From assembly GCA_047967505.1 (NCBI GenBank), contig CM106538.1: a stretch of 64,000 nucleotides of DNA, one strand, 5' to 3'. The notes under the pieces are model-generated. The model was not told where the DNA came from and searched no databases. It saw only the letters and a program-made list of their open reading frames with translations. The stretch's first letter is position 1. Every line of letters starts with the position of its first letter. Both the position numbers and the translations under genes were made by a program. Source of the stretch: Dipteris shenzhenensis. Lineage: Eukaryota; Polypodiophyta; Polypodiopsida; Gleicheniales. Below, piece by piece: positions 44,901-56,800 of the stretch.

Positions 44901-45900
44901 AGTAGGCACCCTCCCTAGCATATACACACACACACATAAACGTATATACATATACATATGTATACATATACAACAATCGCACTGATATGGTAACTAAAAC
45001 CCCAAAGCCCTCTAATTATATAAGTTCGGGACTTTTATTCATAAGAGATATGACCCTTTGAGCATGTTAAGGCAGAGTGCAACATGCACAATAAAAAGTG
45101 CAAACTGTTGGAGGAATGTTTGGGGTTTGTACTATACCTAAACTATCATTAAGTTGACACTAAGGAAGGCTTGGAGATGCAAGAGGATGAGGAAGAAGAT
45201 GAGAGGCCCTTCGACAACGCAGCAACAAAATGAAACTCATAATGAAAACCACAACCTAACAAAGCTCCTGGCATCCTTTGGAACATTTTCTTTCCAATAA
45301 GACACAAAAGCCGCTTGGACCATCTGGAAACCTTTTTTCACTCTTCAGTTGCATGCCTACTTTGATGACCTTCCAGGATCTATAAACCACAGTCACACTA
45401 AATCGAGCTTGCATGTGGAATCTCTTGTTTCCTTTAGAATTGCATGTTCGTCTCAAGGACCTTCCACCACCTACACAACACAGTTTCCAAACTCAGATTG
45501 GCTAATATAAGAATCATAATTGAAAACTCCTATACGCATACCATTAAACATCGAGCACCATCACGAAGGATCGATCCACAGTGCTTCCAAGAGCTTTCCA
45601 CCAGAGAACCACCATGAAGGATCGGCACATCAGTTGGAAGACCTTCCCCGAACTAGCTACACAACGAGCCAGCCACGAAATGATCCATAGACGAAGCAGA
45701 GCCAAGCTTGAGAGTCGCAGAACGAGGCGTAGGAGGAAACGAGGAAAGCGTGGCCTTAAACGTTAGGGGCAACTAGCCCTAAACTAACCTTAAGCAGCGC
45801 AAGTAACAATAAAGCACGACACCAATCTCGCACTAACGCTAAACACCCCAACTAACAACTAACATAAAGAAAAATTACCCACAAGTTTTTATTATATTGT
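41954..45900. other. Gene-poor AT-rich stretch
   Basis: I see no supported gene in almost 4 kb. The minus frame at 44250-44699 is hydrophobic but lacks any family pattern. A CA/TA compound microsatellite lies at 44,922-44,972. Confidence 0.5.
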
Positions 45901-45930
45901 TTTCTAGACGACCATTGTCCTTGTTGCAAG

Positions 45931-45957
45931 TATATAAAAGGGAAGGGTAAACCCTAA
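45931..45957 (+). promoter_or_regulatory. TATA box and telo-box upstream of the SR gene
   Basis: TATATAAAAG (45,931-45,940) followed by AAACCCTAA (45,949-45,957). The latter is the plant telo-box motif, known from promoters of translation and RNA-processing genes. Transcription would start near 45,965. This lies 1.35 kb before the start codon, so a spliced leader is needed to link them; that link is inference. Confidence 0.6.
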
Positions 45958-45964
45958 GAGATTG

Positions 45965-47311
45965 TGGCCGTCGGATGCAGGGAGCGGACGGTTAGGAAGG
46001 GCTCTCATATACGCCGACGCCCTATCTACTTTTTCTTCCGTATCCCTTTACTGAACATCATCTTTTTGCGAGTCCATTCCAAAGCGTTTTTGCCGATGAT
46101 CCTCGTTGCTTAATCCGACGCTCTTTGGTTCTGCTTCAATTGCCGCTTTCATCCGGTACTTGCCTACCCTTGCCTCTCCTCCCTTTCGTTTGAACTTAAT
46201 TTTTGCATCTTCCACCTGTAATCCCTCGGTCGATTCCGGAGGTTGTCGGAGAATATCTCACTGCTGCGGTTGGATACCGTTGTGTCACATTTTCCCTCAA
46301 TAATTCGTCGAAGGTCTCATTCGGTGGCACCCGAACGTTTTTCCTCTTATCTGATAAGGCTACGTAGCGCAATCCGTTGCGAAATGCGAAATTCTGCAGG
46401 CTGCCCCTGTTTTCTAGGGTTGTTTGTGATTCCGGAGATTTCTAGATGCTATGTTGCGCACTGTCGCTGCCCCTGTGGTTTCTAGGGGTGGCTGTGATTG
46501 TGGAGATTTCCAGATGGCTGTGTCGCGCACCGTCTTATCTCGACAGCATAGCTTCCGTCATGCCTTAAGTATTTCGTCAGACGTTTGAGCTCTATGATTT
46601 GCGTTTTTAGGAAGCGGTCTTATCATTGATACTTCCTTGGCCGAACGAATTAGGTGCGATTTGTTTCACTCTTTAAATGACGTCCAGCAAAGTCTTTGTC
46701 AAAGAAGACGTGATGATTATAGTTAAGTAGTGTCTCACGGAGCTAAATGAAAACAGGGACCGCTTTCAAGGGTTTGACCGAATTTTGGTATTTTGACCCT
46801 GGCAAGCCACGTGTCCTTGCAAGACACATATGGGTAGAAGATTTTTTATTGCCTTCATAGCCTTCAGAGATTGTCATTTGATATGAATGGCGTAGACACC
46901 TTCGTAGATCGTTGTGTATCAGAATAACTACGGGCTTGCTTATGCCTCTGTAAGGGGTTTGCACCCGCGTTCTGTCCCTTGCCTCTCTCTCTGAAGAGGT
47001 ATCCAATATCTCAAGTTTGGGGCTTGTTAAATGTTTAGACTCGAAAAGGACAAGCTGAATTTGAGTAGCGCCAGGCTCACGCTTTATGTATTCATTGACA
47101 CAGCTGACATGCAAGTTCGGATAGGATTTGCACATTACTACAAAGTTTAAGTTCTTGAAGATGCATTTCAAGGCTGGAATTCTAGTTAGGCACGACGTTA
47201 ATGCAAAAGTTCTGCCTCTTGTATTGAGTAGTCTATTTGCTCTTCTGTGAGGTTCACATACTGACGTTGCAAACTTTATTTTTCTGCCATAGGATTTTGA
47301 CAAGTTTTAAC
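45965..47311 (+). other. Probable 5' leader of the SR gene with an intron
   Basis: A GC-richer, pyrimidine-containing segment at 45,990-46,500 looks like plant 5' untranslated sequence. A strong 3' splice site (TTATTTTTCTGCCATAG, AG at 47,291-47,292) lies 19 bp before the start codon, showing that an intron ends there. The matching donor is not certain; GTACTT at 46,157 is one candidate. The minus frame at 46743-47303 (186 codons) is most likely a chance frame in this intron. Confidence 0.5.
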
Positions 47312-49318
47312 ATGCCAAGATATGACGAGCGATCTGGTCCCACGCGGCTGTATGTGGGACGTCTTTCTACCCGAACTCGCAGCCGTGATCTTGAAGATCT
47401 TTTCAGCAAGTATGGCAGGTAAGGAAAGGGCCAAAGGCAGCCATCCTCTAGCTGCTTTATATGTAATTGGTGGCTGCAAAGTGCTTGAAATGAATCCTTC
47501 TTTGTCGGGGCAGATATGAAGAGTTAGTTGCATGATGCTAGATGCGTTTTAGGCTTTTTTATAGGATCTTGGTATGCACTTTCAGGGAGCCCAGGGCCCT
47601 TTTGTTATATATTTGTATTTTCCAGTCCTCAATGTTCCTGGCCAGACCAGTGTCACGCCTAATGGGGAGGGAAGACAGTTTACAACAATGTCAACATGTC
47701 AAGGAAAAACGATTTGTGGCAGTAGGTCCAATTGTTAACTTTAGTGATGTTGTTGAAGGTTTGGTGGGTTTTCGCCCGGCCTGGAGGTTAATGTTGAGAT
47801 TGGCCATGGTGGCATTGGTGGCCATACTTGCAAGGGTTAATGGGGACACCTTGGCGCATCTAGGCGTGCTTCTTTATGTATATCCGTTCGTACATTGATG
47901 GATTGGCGAGGGTGGAAAATGGTGTTTGGTTCATCTGATGCGCGGTGTATGGTGACCTGCTTGACATGGTGCGCTGCTCTTTTTTTCTGGCACGCCTTGA
48001 CGCAGAGTTCGAGATGTGGATCTGAAGCACGACTTCGCCTTCATTGTGCGTAAAACTCAACTCTATTTATATTTCGGTATTATCTATTATGTTGCTAATC
48101 ATTCAGGAGTATTTCAAAGCAGAGTTGTGACCAAGGATTCAGGAAACCCTACTGCAAGATTTATCTTTGTTCTGGCATGATTGACAAGAGATAACAGCTT
48201 GGATGTTAGTTGACTACCTTGGTCATGCAGGACTTTAGTGATCCCCGGGATGCTGATGAAGCGCGACACTATTTGAATGGACGAAGCTTTGATGGTAGTC
48301 GTATTGTGGTGGAGTTTGCTAGACGGGTATGTTCCTTGGAGCTTTGAATCTTTGATTCATTAGACCAGCTATATTTTTGTGCTTGGGTTTTAGAATCTAA
48401 AGTTTTCGGTACTCCCAAATGGTAGCCTTTAAAGATTATACAAGACCTTCTGTTTCCTGAGCCAATGACAAAGTTTAGTTTTGGGTGTTGCAATTTAAAA
48501 CAGTTTTGGGTTCATGGTGTTTTTTGGAACTTGTACACAATATTTGTTCCAGGATTTCTGTTGTTTTTTGTAGAAAGTCTTTATCACGGGTTATGCTGTT
48601 TGACAGGGGCCTCGGGGTGCTGGTGGTTCAAGGGAATATCTAGGAAGAGGTCCTCCTCCAGGGACAGGGCGATGCTATAATTGTGGTCATGATGGTCATT
48701 GGGCGAGAGATTGCAAAGCAGGAGACTGGAAAAACAAATGTTACCGCTGTGGACAGCGAGGGCACATTGAGCGAAATTGCCGCAGCAGCCCAAGGTTATC
48801 CTCGAGGCGGGTTCAGCTTCAATTCGTGGAAAGCTTACCTCTCTGCTATATACTGATCCATACTCATGGGTTTATTTGGTGTAGGTCCAATGGAAGTCGT
48901 TCACGATCTCGCTCCCGCTCTCCATCGGCAGGACAGCGAAGGAGCCGGAGTCGTAGTTATAGCCGAAGCCGCAGTGTCAGGTTTGCCAGCTTGACTTGTT
49001 TGTGTTGCAGGATGGCTCTGGAAGTCAAGTCTTATTATTACTGTTTCTTGCAGCCAATCTCCAAGAAATGAAGGTCGCAGTCCCGCACCGGAGCGTCGAG
49101 CCAGGAGTGGAAGCCGTAGCCTGTCTCATACCCCCCCTCGACGGGAAGTGCTAAGCCGTTCCCGTAGCCCTGCGGTAAATGGGCAGAGTCCCAATGGCAG
49201 TCCACGTCAGGATGCCGGACGGAGTGAGAGCGGTAGTCCAATCCGTGATGTTAATAATCACAAGGAGCATAGATCTCCTGCTAGAGATGAGCACAGTCCT
49301 AGCCAATCGGGTGATTGA
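47312..49318 (+). CDS. RS2Z: RS2Z-type SR splicing factor, six coding exons
   Basis: Plant-specific SR protein of nuclear speckles that binds pre-mRNA and helps select splice sites. Exons read from the sequence: 47312-47418, 48006-48045, 48231-48326, 48607-48794, 48885-48980, 49054-49318. They total 792 nt and 263 residues, and all introns are GT-AG. Domains: RRM (about 10-82; RNP2 LYVGRL, RNP1 region HDFAFI), two CCHC zinc knuckles ([14 protein letters not shown] and [14 protein letters not shown], about 105-145), an Arg/Ser domain ([18 protein letters not shown]) and a Ser/Pro-rich tail. One RRM plus two knuckles plus RS defines RS2Z (Arabidopsis RS2Z32/33, about 285-290 residues), so this copy is slightly shorter. 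Exon 2 is only 40 nt. The start ATG fits the family N-terminus (MPRYDER). Introns fall at phases 2, 0, 0, 2, 2. No stop or frameshift: it appears functional. Confidence 0.95.
47419..48005 (+). other. Long first coding intron of the SR gene (587 nt)
   Basis: GTAAGG donor and CGCAG acceptor. It splits the RRM after the RNP2 side. It is by far the longest intron between coding exons here (the others are 73-280 nt). In plant SR genes the long intron within the RRM is commonly the one with regulated alternative splicing that creates non-productive transcripts; that this one does so is inference. The plus frame at 47542-47898 lies inside it. Confidence 0.75.
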
Positions 49319-50822
49319 GCGTACAATCGCAGGCCTGTTTCTGAGTGCATTGGTATTTTGGCACAAGTCGTCTTAAACCTTTTGAAACTAAAGGCTTTAG
49401 TAGTTTGCTTTTATCCCATAATGAATATTTTGGTTGTCCTTGAAGGTTGAAACTATGGTTTGCACATCAATGTGCAGATCATGATGCTCTATAAATTCCT
49501 GTAGAAGTATTTTTCCTGCTGAATTGCAATGAATCCCAACATTTGTAAAGTTTTGATCCCAGTCAAGCTATTGCTAAAGATGGTTTGCACCTTGCTCTAG
49601 TGGAATTTTCCTATCATACTTTAAAATTGGGTTGTGGTACTGTTGGTGACCAGCATAGCTTTACTTGATCAACCTTTCAGATAATCCTATGTGTTGTGTG
49701 GTCAACATGAGCTTCATGTAAGATTTGTGATATATACGTCGCCTAATTTTTTTTAACGATGTACGCCGGTGGTTTCTTGTTTGGATCAAAGCCAGCTCTG
49801 TTAGCATGTTTCATTTGGTTTGTGTTCAGGTAATACACGCTCCTCTGTTTGCATGTGGTGCTAATTGTTGCAGCAGATGGCATTTCGGCTGAAGGAGACT
49901 CATACATGGAAGATTGAATGTGGGGGAGCTCTCGTAGGGCCATGTTGCCTTGGGTTTTCTTAAATTTGAACATGTCAGAAAATTTTGAATGTGAAATCAG
50001 GTTTTGAGAAGACTTGAACATTCATTTGGGCTAGTGTGAAGGGGATTGGGAGAGGAGTAGCCTCTTTTAAACAAATTTGGTTCAATATGGAGTGCTGCAA
50101 GAAAATAATTTGTTTTAAATTCATTTTCTGCAGTTAATATTTTCTTAAGATATGAAGACCTTTCAGCAGTGTTATGAATCAAACATGGGAACTGTTTGAT
50201 GGCAAATTTTATTGTAAGTTAAAGTTTTTTAGAGTTGTCAGTCTTGGCACAAATGCAGTCTCGGCACAAATGCTTCTTCTATTACCTTGTTTTGTAGTAT
50301 TACTTTTTGCAATGATGACCTATCTATGAATCATCATTCTGTATGTGCATGATTTTAAGAGGATTTGTGTGTTGCCTTGTGATAGTCTTTGCTTGTGTGC
50401 ATTGTGGCATTGTAACTTGATCTTTGCTTTGATGGTGATGTCCATGGTTGCACGGAGAAATGATTTTGTGTCTTAGGCATGGATATGTTCACTAAATCCT
50501 AATGAGGGTTTGGTTGCTTGTGGCCGTTGTGCCAAATACATGCACTTGCATATACTTATCCAATACACCAGGACACTGTCTATATTTTCAATTGGAAAGC
50601 TATGATTTTCAATTCTAAAGCATCAAGATGCTTGAAGGCAAAGCAAGAATGTATAGGAAGTTGAATTGAAAACATTGATTTCTCTTTGATGTTGAATGTT
50701 GAATTTTGTACTATTGATAAATGGATGTTCCCTTTCATATGTGCATGGGACTTCTTGAAATAATGCTAGTAATCTCTTGAAGGGAGCACATGATGTACGA
50801 GACAGAGTTGCCTTTCTAGATT
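49319..50822 (+). other. SR gene 3' untranslated region and spacer
   Basis: T-rich sequence after the TGA. No canonical AATAAA near the stop; AATGAA-type variants occur at about 49,422 and 49,528. Beyond about 50,000 nothing is recognised. Confidence 0.45.
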
Positions 50823-51020
50823 GAGGGGGGGGGGGGGGGGGGTGTGTGCACGAGAAAGAGAGCGAGCTCAGAAGTCAATGAAGGGGATGAGTCTCTAAAA
50901 TTTGGTTGTGGCACTTTTTTGGCAAAAATGATTGTTTGCAAGTAGTGCTAAAAAATATCTTTAGAAAATCGATCCCCTTGGCTATTGTTTAGTTGTTTGT
51001 GGGGTGTGGGGAGAGGGGGG

Positions 51021-51058
<38 letters not shown>

Positions 51059-51193
51059 TCAATGAAGTATCAGATTTGGTTGGGGCACTTTTTGGGCAAA
51101 AATGTCTGTTGTAGGTATAGAAAAGGGCTTCCCTTGGCCATTGTTCAGTTGTTTGGGGGGGTGGGGGCAATGCATGTGAGAATACAAAAAATA

Positions 51194-51233
<40 letters not shown>

Positions 51234-51405
51234 ATTGGGACACTTTTTTGGTATAAATGTAGTAGTCAGTCATCTCGCAAGCAGTGCCAAAAGCATCTTT
51301 AGAAAAGCGCTCCCCTTGGCAATTGTTGATTTCAAAAATGTTACCAGAGCGTGGACTTCTAGGTAGCGTTGTAAAGCATCTTTATAAGATCGCTACCCTT
51401 GGTTT
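50823..51405 (+). repeat. GA/G-seeded repeat, three copies plus a remnant
   Basis: A unit of about 160-190 bp occurs three times, each beginning with a purine microsatellite (G run 50,825-50,842, GA run 51,024-51,053, GA run 51,199-51,229). It then has TTTGGTTG.GGCACTTTTT, GGCAAAAATG and CTCCCCTTGGC.ATTGTT. A fourth partial copy (GCATCTTTA.AAGATCGCTACCCTTGG) is at about 51,363-51,402. Confidence 0.85.
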
Positions 51406-54170
51406 TCCTCTTGATGCACTCTCGAATCTCTCTGAGTTTGCGCTCTACTTTCTTCCTAGCATCTTTGTGCACATGTTTTTCTTTGTCTGGACCCTTTCCA
51501 AAAGTTGGATTGCAGTTGTATGATTGTAGAATATGCATGTCGAAAACCTCTAGTTGATTTCTAAGAGCTACCATTTAAAGAAACCGCCTCATATTTCTCA
51601 AAGAAAAGTAAATTCAAAACTTGGAGATTATCGTAAGAAATATATTTTGGGTCCTACACCTCTTGAGAGAGCTAATCCAATAAGGGACCACTAAGAGACA
51701 ATGTTGGATCTTTACAAATAAGGAGAAGAGCACAAAACAAAAGCATGCACATCCAATGGTTACTTATATAATCCTTAGCCTGATTCCTAACCCCCTAGAC
51801 CTTAACATACATAGTGCCACACAACTGTTGACCCTTGAACACATTGAGTGGCAACACTCGTGAGATCCTACAAACTTTTTGGTGAAACATACACACACAT
51901 GCACAAGCTTTTGGGTTGATAGGGTATAAAGAGGAAAGGTTTGTAGAGGGACGAGGATGCATATGTTTATGCATTCTTCGAAGTAGAACAAAGGGGCCAA
52001 AAGCCTTTTATACAAGGCATCGAGCTTGTTCCCATTGCTTGGTCACTATGGGTTTGTTGTTGACTTGTGATAGTTGAAAATGCCGTGCTTGACTTAACAT
52101 GTGTTGGTAGTTAGTTTTAGATGCAACTAAAAGACTTGAAAGCGGTTCAAACAAGATACATTAGAGGTGCTTTTTGTTGAGACTTTCCAAGGTAAGCAAA
52201 CCCTCATCCTTTCATAGACTTGAGTTTTTGGGTCCTTCCCACTCGTACTTGCTTGGTTTATGCCTTTGCATCATTCCAACCCTTGGGATGGCTGGGGAGG
52301 AAAATGCTCGTGAATAATGTTTTTGATGCTCCTTGATGTGAAATTTAAAGAGAGGCTCTATCTGTCACAATGGCGACTCTGTCGATGGCCTTGCCATGCT
52401 TGCATAGTTGGTTTCTCTGGTGGTGGTCTATGGCATGGTTGTCCTCTGTGACTGTCTTACTTGTGAGCAGCTTGCTTACCACTGCATCCACCAAAGGTAC
52501 CTTCAAAGTTACATTTGAGGTTTCTCACTCTACAATTTTCAATTGTAGTGCTCTCCATTGTATGATTAATGCTTTTCGATGCCCGACTGTGTAGACTTTT
52601 TGCAAATCCGAATTGGTCATGTATCCTTGAAGTAAAAGAGGTGCCAATTCTTTCATTCTTGAATGATCTTTGCTCAGTAAAAGGTTAGACTCGTTGATAG
52701 TGGGACTCTTCACTCTTTTTATCTTGATCGATCTTTGTTTAAGAGGGGTTGCCTTTGAAGCAAGGGGTGTGTGCATAGACTAAGCACAATTTGTGTGTGG
52801 CTATCGCTTCTCAGTCTGAATTGGATGTTGATAAAATAGGATATTGCGAGCTATTGCCGAGTACTCATGAAAGGCACATGTTTGGTTGGATTTTTGTGAG
52901 CTACGCATCTTGCCATGCCCTTAGCATGTTTTAAATTGTTATTTTATTGAATGTGGGTTGAATTGATTAAAAACGTATCTACTTTGGACTATTGATGAGT
53001 ATCTTGAACAACACAGGTTTGGATTGGATTTTTGTGAGCCACGCATCTCGCTATGAACTTAGCATATTCTAAATACCACAACCCTCAGTAGGATATCTCC
53101 CTTTGAATAGTTTACAAGTAATCTTTCATTTATGAGAAAATGAAAGACAAATAAAAGGAGAGATTAGATTCAATTCTAGAAATTTTTCGTACACTTGAAT
53201 GCCCCTTTCAAAAATCTATGATGAATAGATGTGTTGTTGATTGTATGTCATGTCTTAGTACAGGGAATGCCAAGGTTTAGCTCTGTTTTTTCAGGCCCAA
53301 ACACACCTACATAGCTTAGAAACAATCTTTCTAAAAGGCATACATGCTTGATAAATAAGATGTGGATTTTAAGCATGTCAAGTATTTGTTGAATTATGGG
53401 ATCAAACCTATGCTTAACGCTCTAATTTTTGCAGACCTAATCATTGCATTCATACAAGACTAAAACAAGTGTAGAGCTATAGTGGATTGCAAGTCAGGTC
53501 ATTTCATGATAGCATGGTCGCATCTATCTAGACATGTTGGATGGCACATGAATGGGTTCAATTCGTGTTGCAAGTTTTATTAATTGAAAATTATATTGAG
53601 CTTTTCCCGTTGAAAGAGAAAGAAATTAATAAAGTTAAATTTAAACTTGTACTTAGCCTAGTTTCAAAGTGGTATTAAGTCTCATTTAACTGATACACTA
53701 ATAGCAAAGTTGATCCTTTTAAGTCTCATTTGTATCCTTCCTTTCATTGATGACATGAACAACAATCGTAAGTTGGCATTGTAGCTCGGCTCCCACAACA
53801 TGTATGGAATGTTCTAACATTTTTATTGTTGTGATGGTGCTAAGTGACTCAACTTACCTTCTGAACATGGATGATGCCACATGTGACCAGAGTGCTTTTT
53901 CCACCAGTCTCGTGATTACAATGCAAAGACCTAAAATTTTTTGTTGTACATATTTGTACTGACGTAATGGCTGACTAGTAGGTGCTACTTTGAAATGGGA
54001 TCCCTTAACTAAAGAATTTTTAAATTCGTTGGTTTTCTTCTTCTTTGAGTAATGGATGCTTTGCATTTTAAATTCTTTGTCCATATCTTGGGTAAATGAT
54101 TTCTTTGATTACATGTCCTTGGAACACCTGACCATGACTTGAGTAGTATTAGAATACTAGGATAGTAGAA
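51406..54170. other. Gene-poor stretch with a degenerate 100-bp duplication
   Basis: No gene recognised. 52,850-52,945 and 52,980-53,075 share TTTGGTTGGATTTTTGTGAGC.ACGCATCT and AGCAT.TT(C/T)TAAA. Confidence 0.5.
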
Positions 54171-54171
54171 A

Positions 54172-56800
54172 ACACACACACACACACACATGCACGCACA
54201 CACTTCCTACCCCATTCCTCCTTTTGTTTATTCACTTGCTCATTCACGCCCCCCCCCCCCCCCCCATTTCTTTACTTAGTTTTCCTAATCTACCTTTTTC
54301 CAACATTCATTTTTTCATTCGATTTATATATAATCCATTTTTACCTTATTTCCCCCCCTTCTCTCTCAGTTTCCTTTAAAGCCCCCCCTTTTTTTCTTTT
54401 TTAATTTACTTTTCTCTTATTTCCCCCCTCTTTCTTCCTTTTTTAAATAGCTTTCTTCTTTTCCTTAATGTCTCTCCTTAGTTTTCTTTTTCAAAATTTT
54501 ACTTCTTAATTTTTATTATTCTCCTTAACTTTTTCTAATTTTCCATAATTTATTCCTTAATTTCCTAAATTTACTTTCCTTTATTAATCTTCCCCTTGTT
54601 TTCCAAATATCTGTTTTTTTTAATTGCCTAAAAATTCCCTTACTCTCCCGCTAAAGTTTCTTGTTTTTTCCTTTCTCTTAATCTTATTTTCTTTCCTCAT
54701 ATTTTTTTCCTTTTTATAAATTTTAGGTTTTAATTTTATTACTTTCCTCTTACCTTAATTTTCCTAAAATACTCTTGAGACATTTTATTTTTCTGTAAAA
54801 GGTCCCTTTATTAATTCAAACCAAAACTTAGTATAGTCCTAACAACCGCCCCTCCTCTTCGCACACCCACACGTGCTTCTCGATTCCTCTGCTACATTTT
54901 TTGTTGTCACTGACTCCTGGTACACCCACATTATGAGCTGCGCATGACTTTCTAGCTCCCTCGTTATTCTCACCTTCCCAACTCCCCACCTTCCCGACTA
55001 TCATCTCCCCTAACTATATAAAGCCCACTACCGACCAGCTCTGCCCACTGCAATCTCTCTAGCTCTACTCCCCTTCGGTTTGCTACACTGTCCCGCCCCT
55101 CATTTTTCGCTGCTCGTTGCCCAAGCCATCACATCCCTCTACTCCCGTGCGATTTTCTTGTGCCAGTGTCCGGTTTCGGCAACTCTCCAGCTCGTGCGAT
55201 CGACTCCAAGCGCCCCCGTGCACCTCTTTTCTATAGACTGTGCGTAAACTCCTTACGCCTCTCCTTCCTGGTGCTAGCCCATCAACACGTCATGGACTCT
55301 CAGGTTCTCATCATTTACCCCCCTCCCCAACCTTTTTGCTTGCATCTTTTTACCCCTCTCTCTATGTATTTGCCCCCGCCCCCTCTCCTCTCTTTGTAGT
55401 TACCTACCCCCCCCCCCGCCCCCCCTCTCTATGTATGTATTCCTCCCCTTCTCTATTTATTTATCCTCTCCCCTCTTTATCTATATATCCCCCCTTCTCT
55501 ATGCATTTATCCTCCCTCCCCTCTTTATCTATATCCTCTTGTCTCTATGGTGCCCCCCCCCGCCCCCCTTCTCTATCTATATATGTATATCTCCCCTTCT
55601 CTATGAACTTTTCCTCCCCTCTCTATCTACATTTCGTCCCTTCTCTATGTTCCCCCCCCCCCTATATATATGGCCCCTTCTCTATGTATATTATTATTTC
55701 CCTTGTCTATTTATTAAACCCAAGCCACCACCCCCCTCCCCTTCTTTTTCATACACATATAACTTTCCCCCCCCTCTTTACATATATACCCTTCCCCTTC
55801 TCTATATATATACTTTTTGCTTTCTTCCTCCTTCTCTATATACTTATCCTCCCTCCCCCTTCTCTATTTTCCTCATTTTCTTTCCCCCTCTCCCTACGCT
55901 ATGAACATATTTTCTTTTACATTCCTTCCTGTTTTTTGTCCCCCTTCTCTCTTTATAAAAATCCCTCAAATTTTCTTGTATTTTTCTCCTTATTACATTA
56001 TCCTGTTATACTCTATCTGTAAGTATCTTTTTCCTTTCTCTTGTTTGTGTTTTCCTGTCTCTTCTGTCCTTTATTCTCCCTTTCCCTTTTTTCCCTTCCC
56101 TCTCATCTACCTTATTATCCCTTTATCATAGTTCCCAGGGATCATCTTTATATAAAACCCCTTTCATTCTTCCCTTTACTGTTCCCCCCCCCCCTTTTTT
56201 TTTTGGTTGCCCACCTTCCATATTCTCGTTGTTTGTAACCAAAATTTCCCCATACTTTTCCACACCTAACCTTTTACATAACCATGCAACCTAACCTTTA
56301 CCTAAACACTCTACCTAAACACTCTACCTAACCTTAATAGTTTACATCTTACTGGTTAGGTTTATGGCTAAGCTTCTAATTTATTGTGACCCCGATAACA
56401 AGGGAGGATTGTTTATGACACCTATCTTCCCAACTTAAGCTGGTTCTTGTCATGTTTTCCTCTTGGATGGTGGCATGTATGCAGATTCTCCTCTTTTATA
56501 AAAGAGATGCTTGTCAAGACTTCACCAGCTTTAACTTTTTGTAAATTTTTTTTTTTTGCTAAAACATTATTCACACTTCTCATAAAAAACTCTTACATAC
56601 TTTTTATACAATTTTGTAGGTGCTTTACCTACATACTCAAACACTTCCTTAATTCTATAATGTTCTCTTTCTACTCTTTTCCTTGACTCTTTTGTGTTTT
56701 AACTATGCAAAAGTGATTGTTGTCTTGTCTACCAAATGCATGTCTTTTCCCCTGCAACTCCAGATGGTTGCACACAGTCCACTTTAGTCATCAAGGCTTT
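54172..56800 (+). repeat. Pyrimidine-rich repeat block 2
   Basis: CA run (54,172-54,203), C run (54,249-54,264), then about 2 kb with a strongly CT-rich plus strand. A TATA-like box CTATATAAAG is at about 55,013-55,023. The module at 56,382-56,730 matches 21,395-21,740 in block 1 (AACAAGGGAG, GTTTATGACACCT.TCTTCCCAACT, TTGGATGGTGG, GATGCTTG.CA.GACTT). Frames of 100-260 codons here are Pro/Ser/Leu/Tyr low complexity and not genes. Confidence 0.82.
55330..55900 (+). repeat. Degenerate CCCCTTCTCTATxTAT minisatellite
   Basis: At least fifteen loose copies of a unit with a C run, then TTCTCTAT or TCTTTATC, then TATATAT or TATTTAT, spaced roughly 25-40 bp. C runs vary from four to over ten bases. 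Confidence 0.8.

Noticed and set aside
46743-47303. 186-codon minus-strand frame opposite the SR gene leader
   Set aside because: No recognisable domain, and it overlaps a likely leader intron of the SR gene; a chance frame is the simplest reading.
47542-47898. 118-codon plus-strand frame inside SR gene intron 1
   Set aside because: Bounded by good splice sites of exons 1 and 2, and its residues match no RRM or RS sequence.
55160-56238. Plus-strand frames up to 260 codons rich in Pro, Ser, Leu, Tyr
   Set aside because: Composition of the pyrimidine-rich minisatellite explains them; overlapping frames are all open and show no domain.
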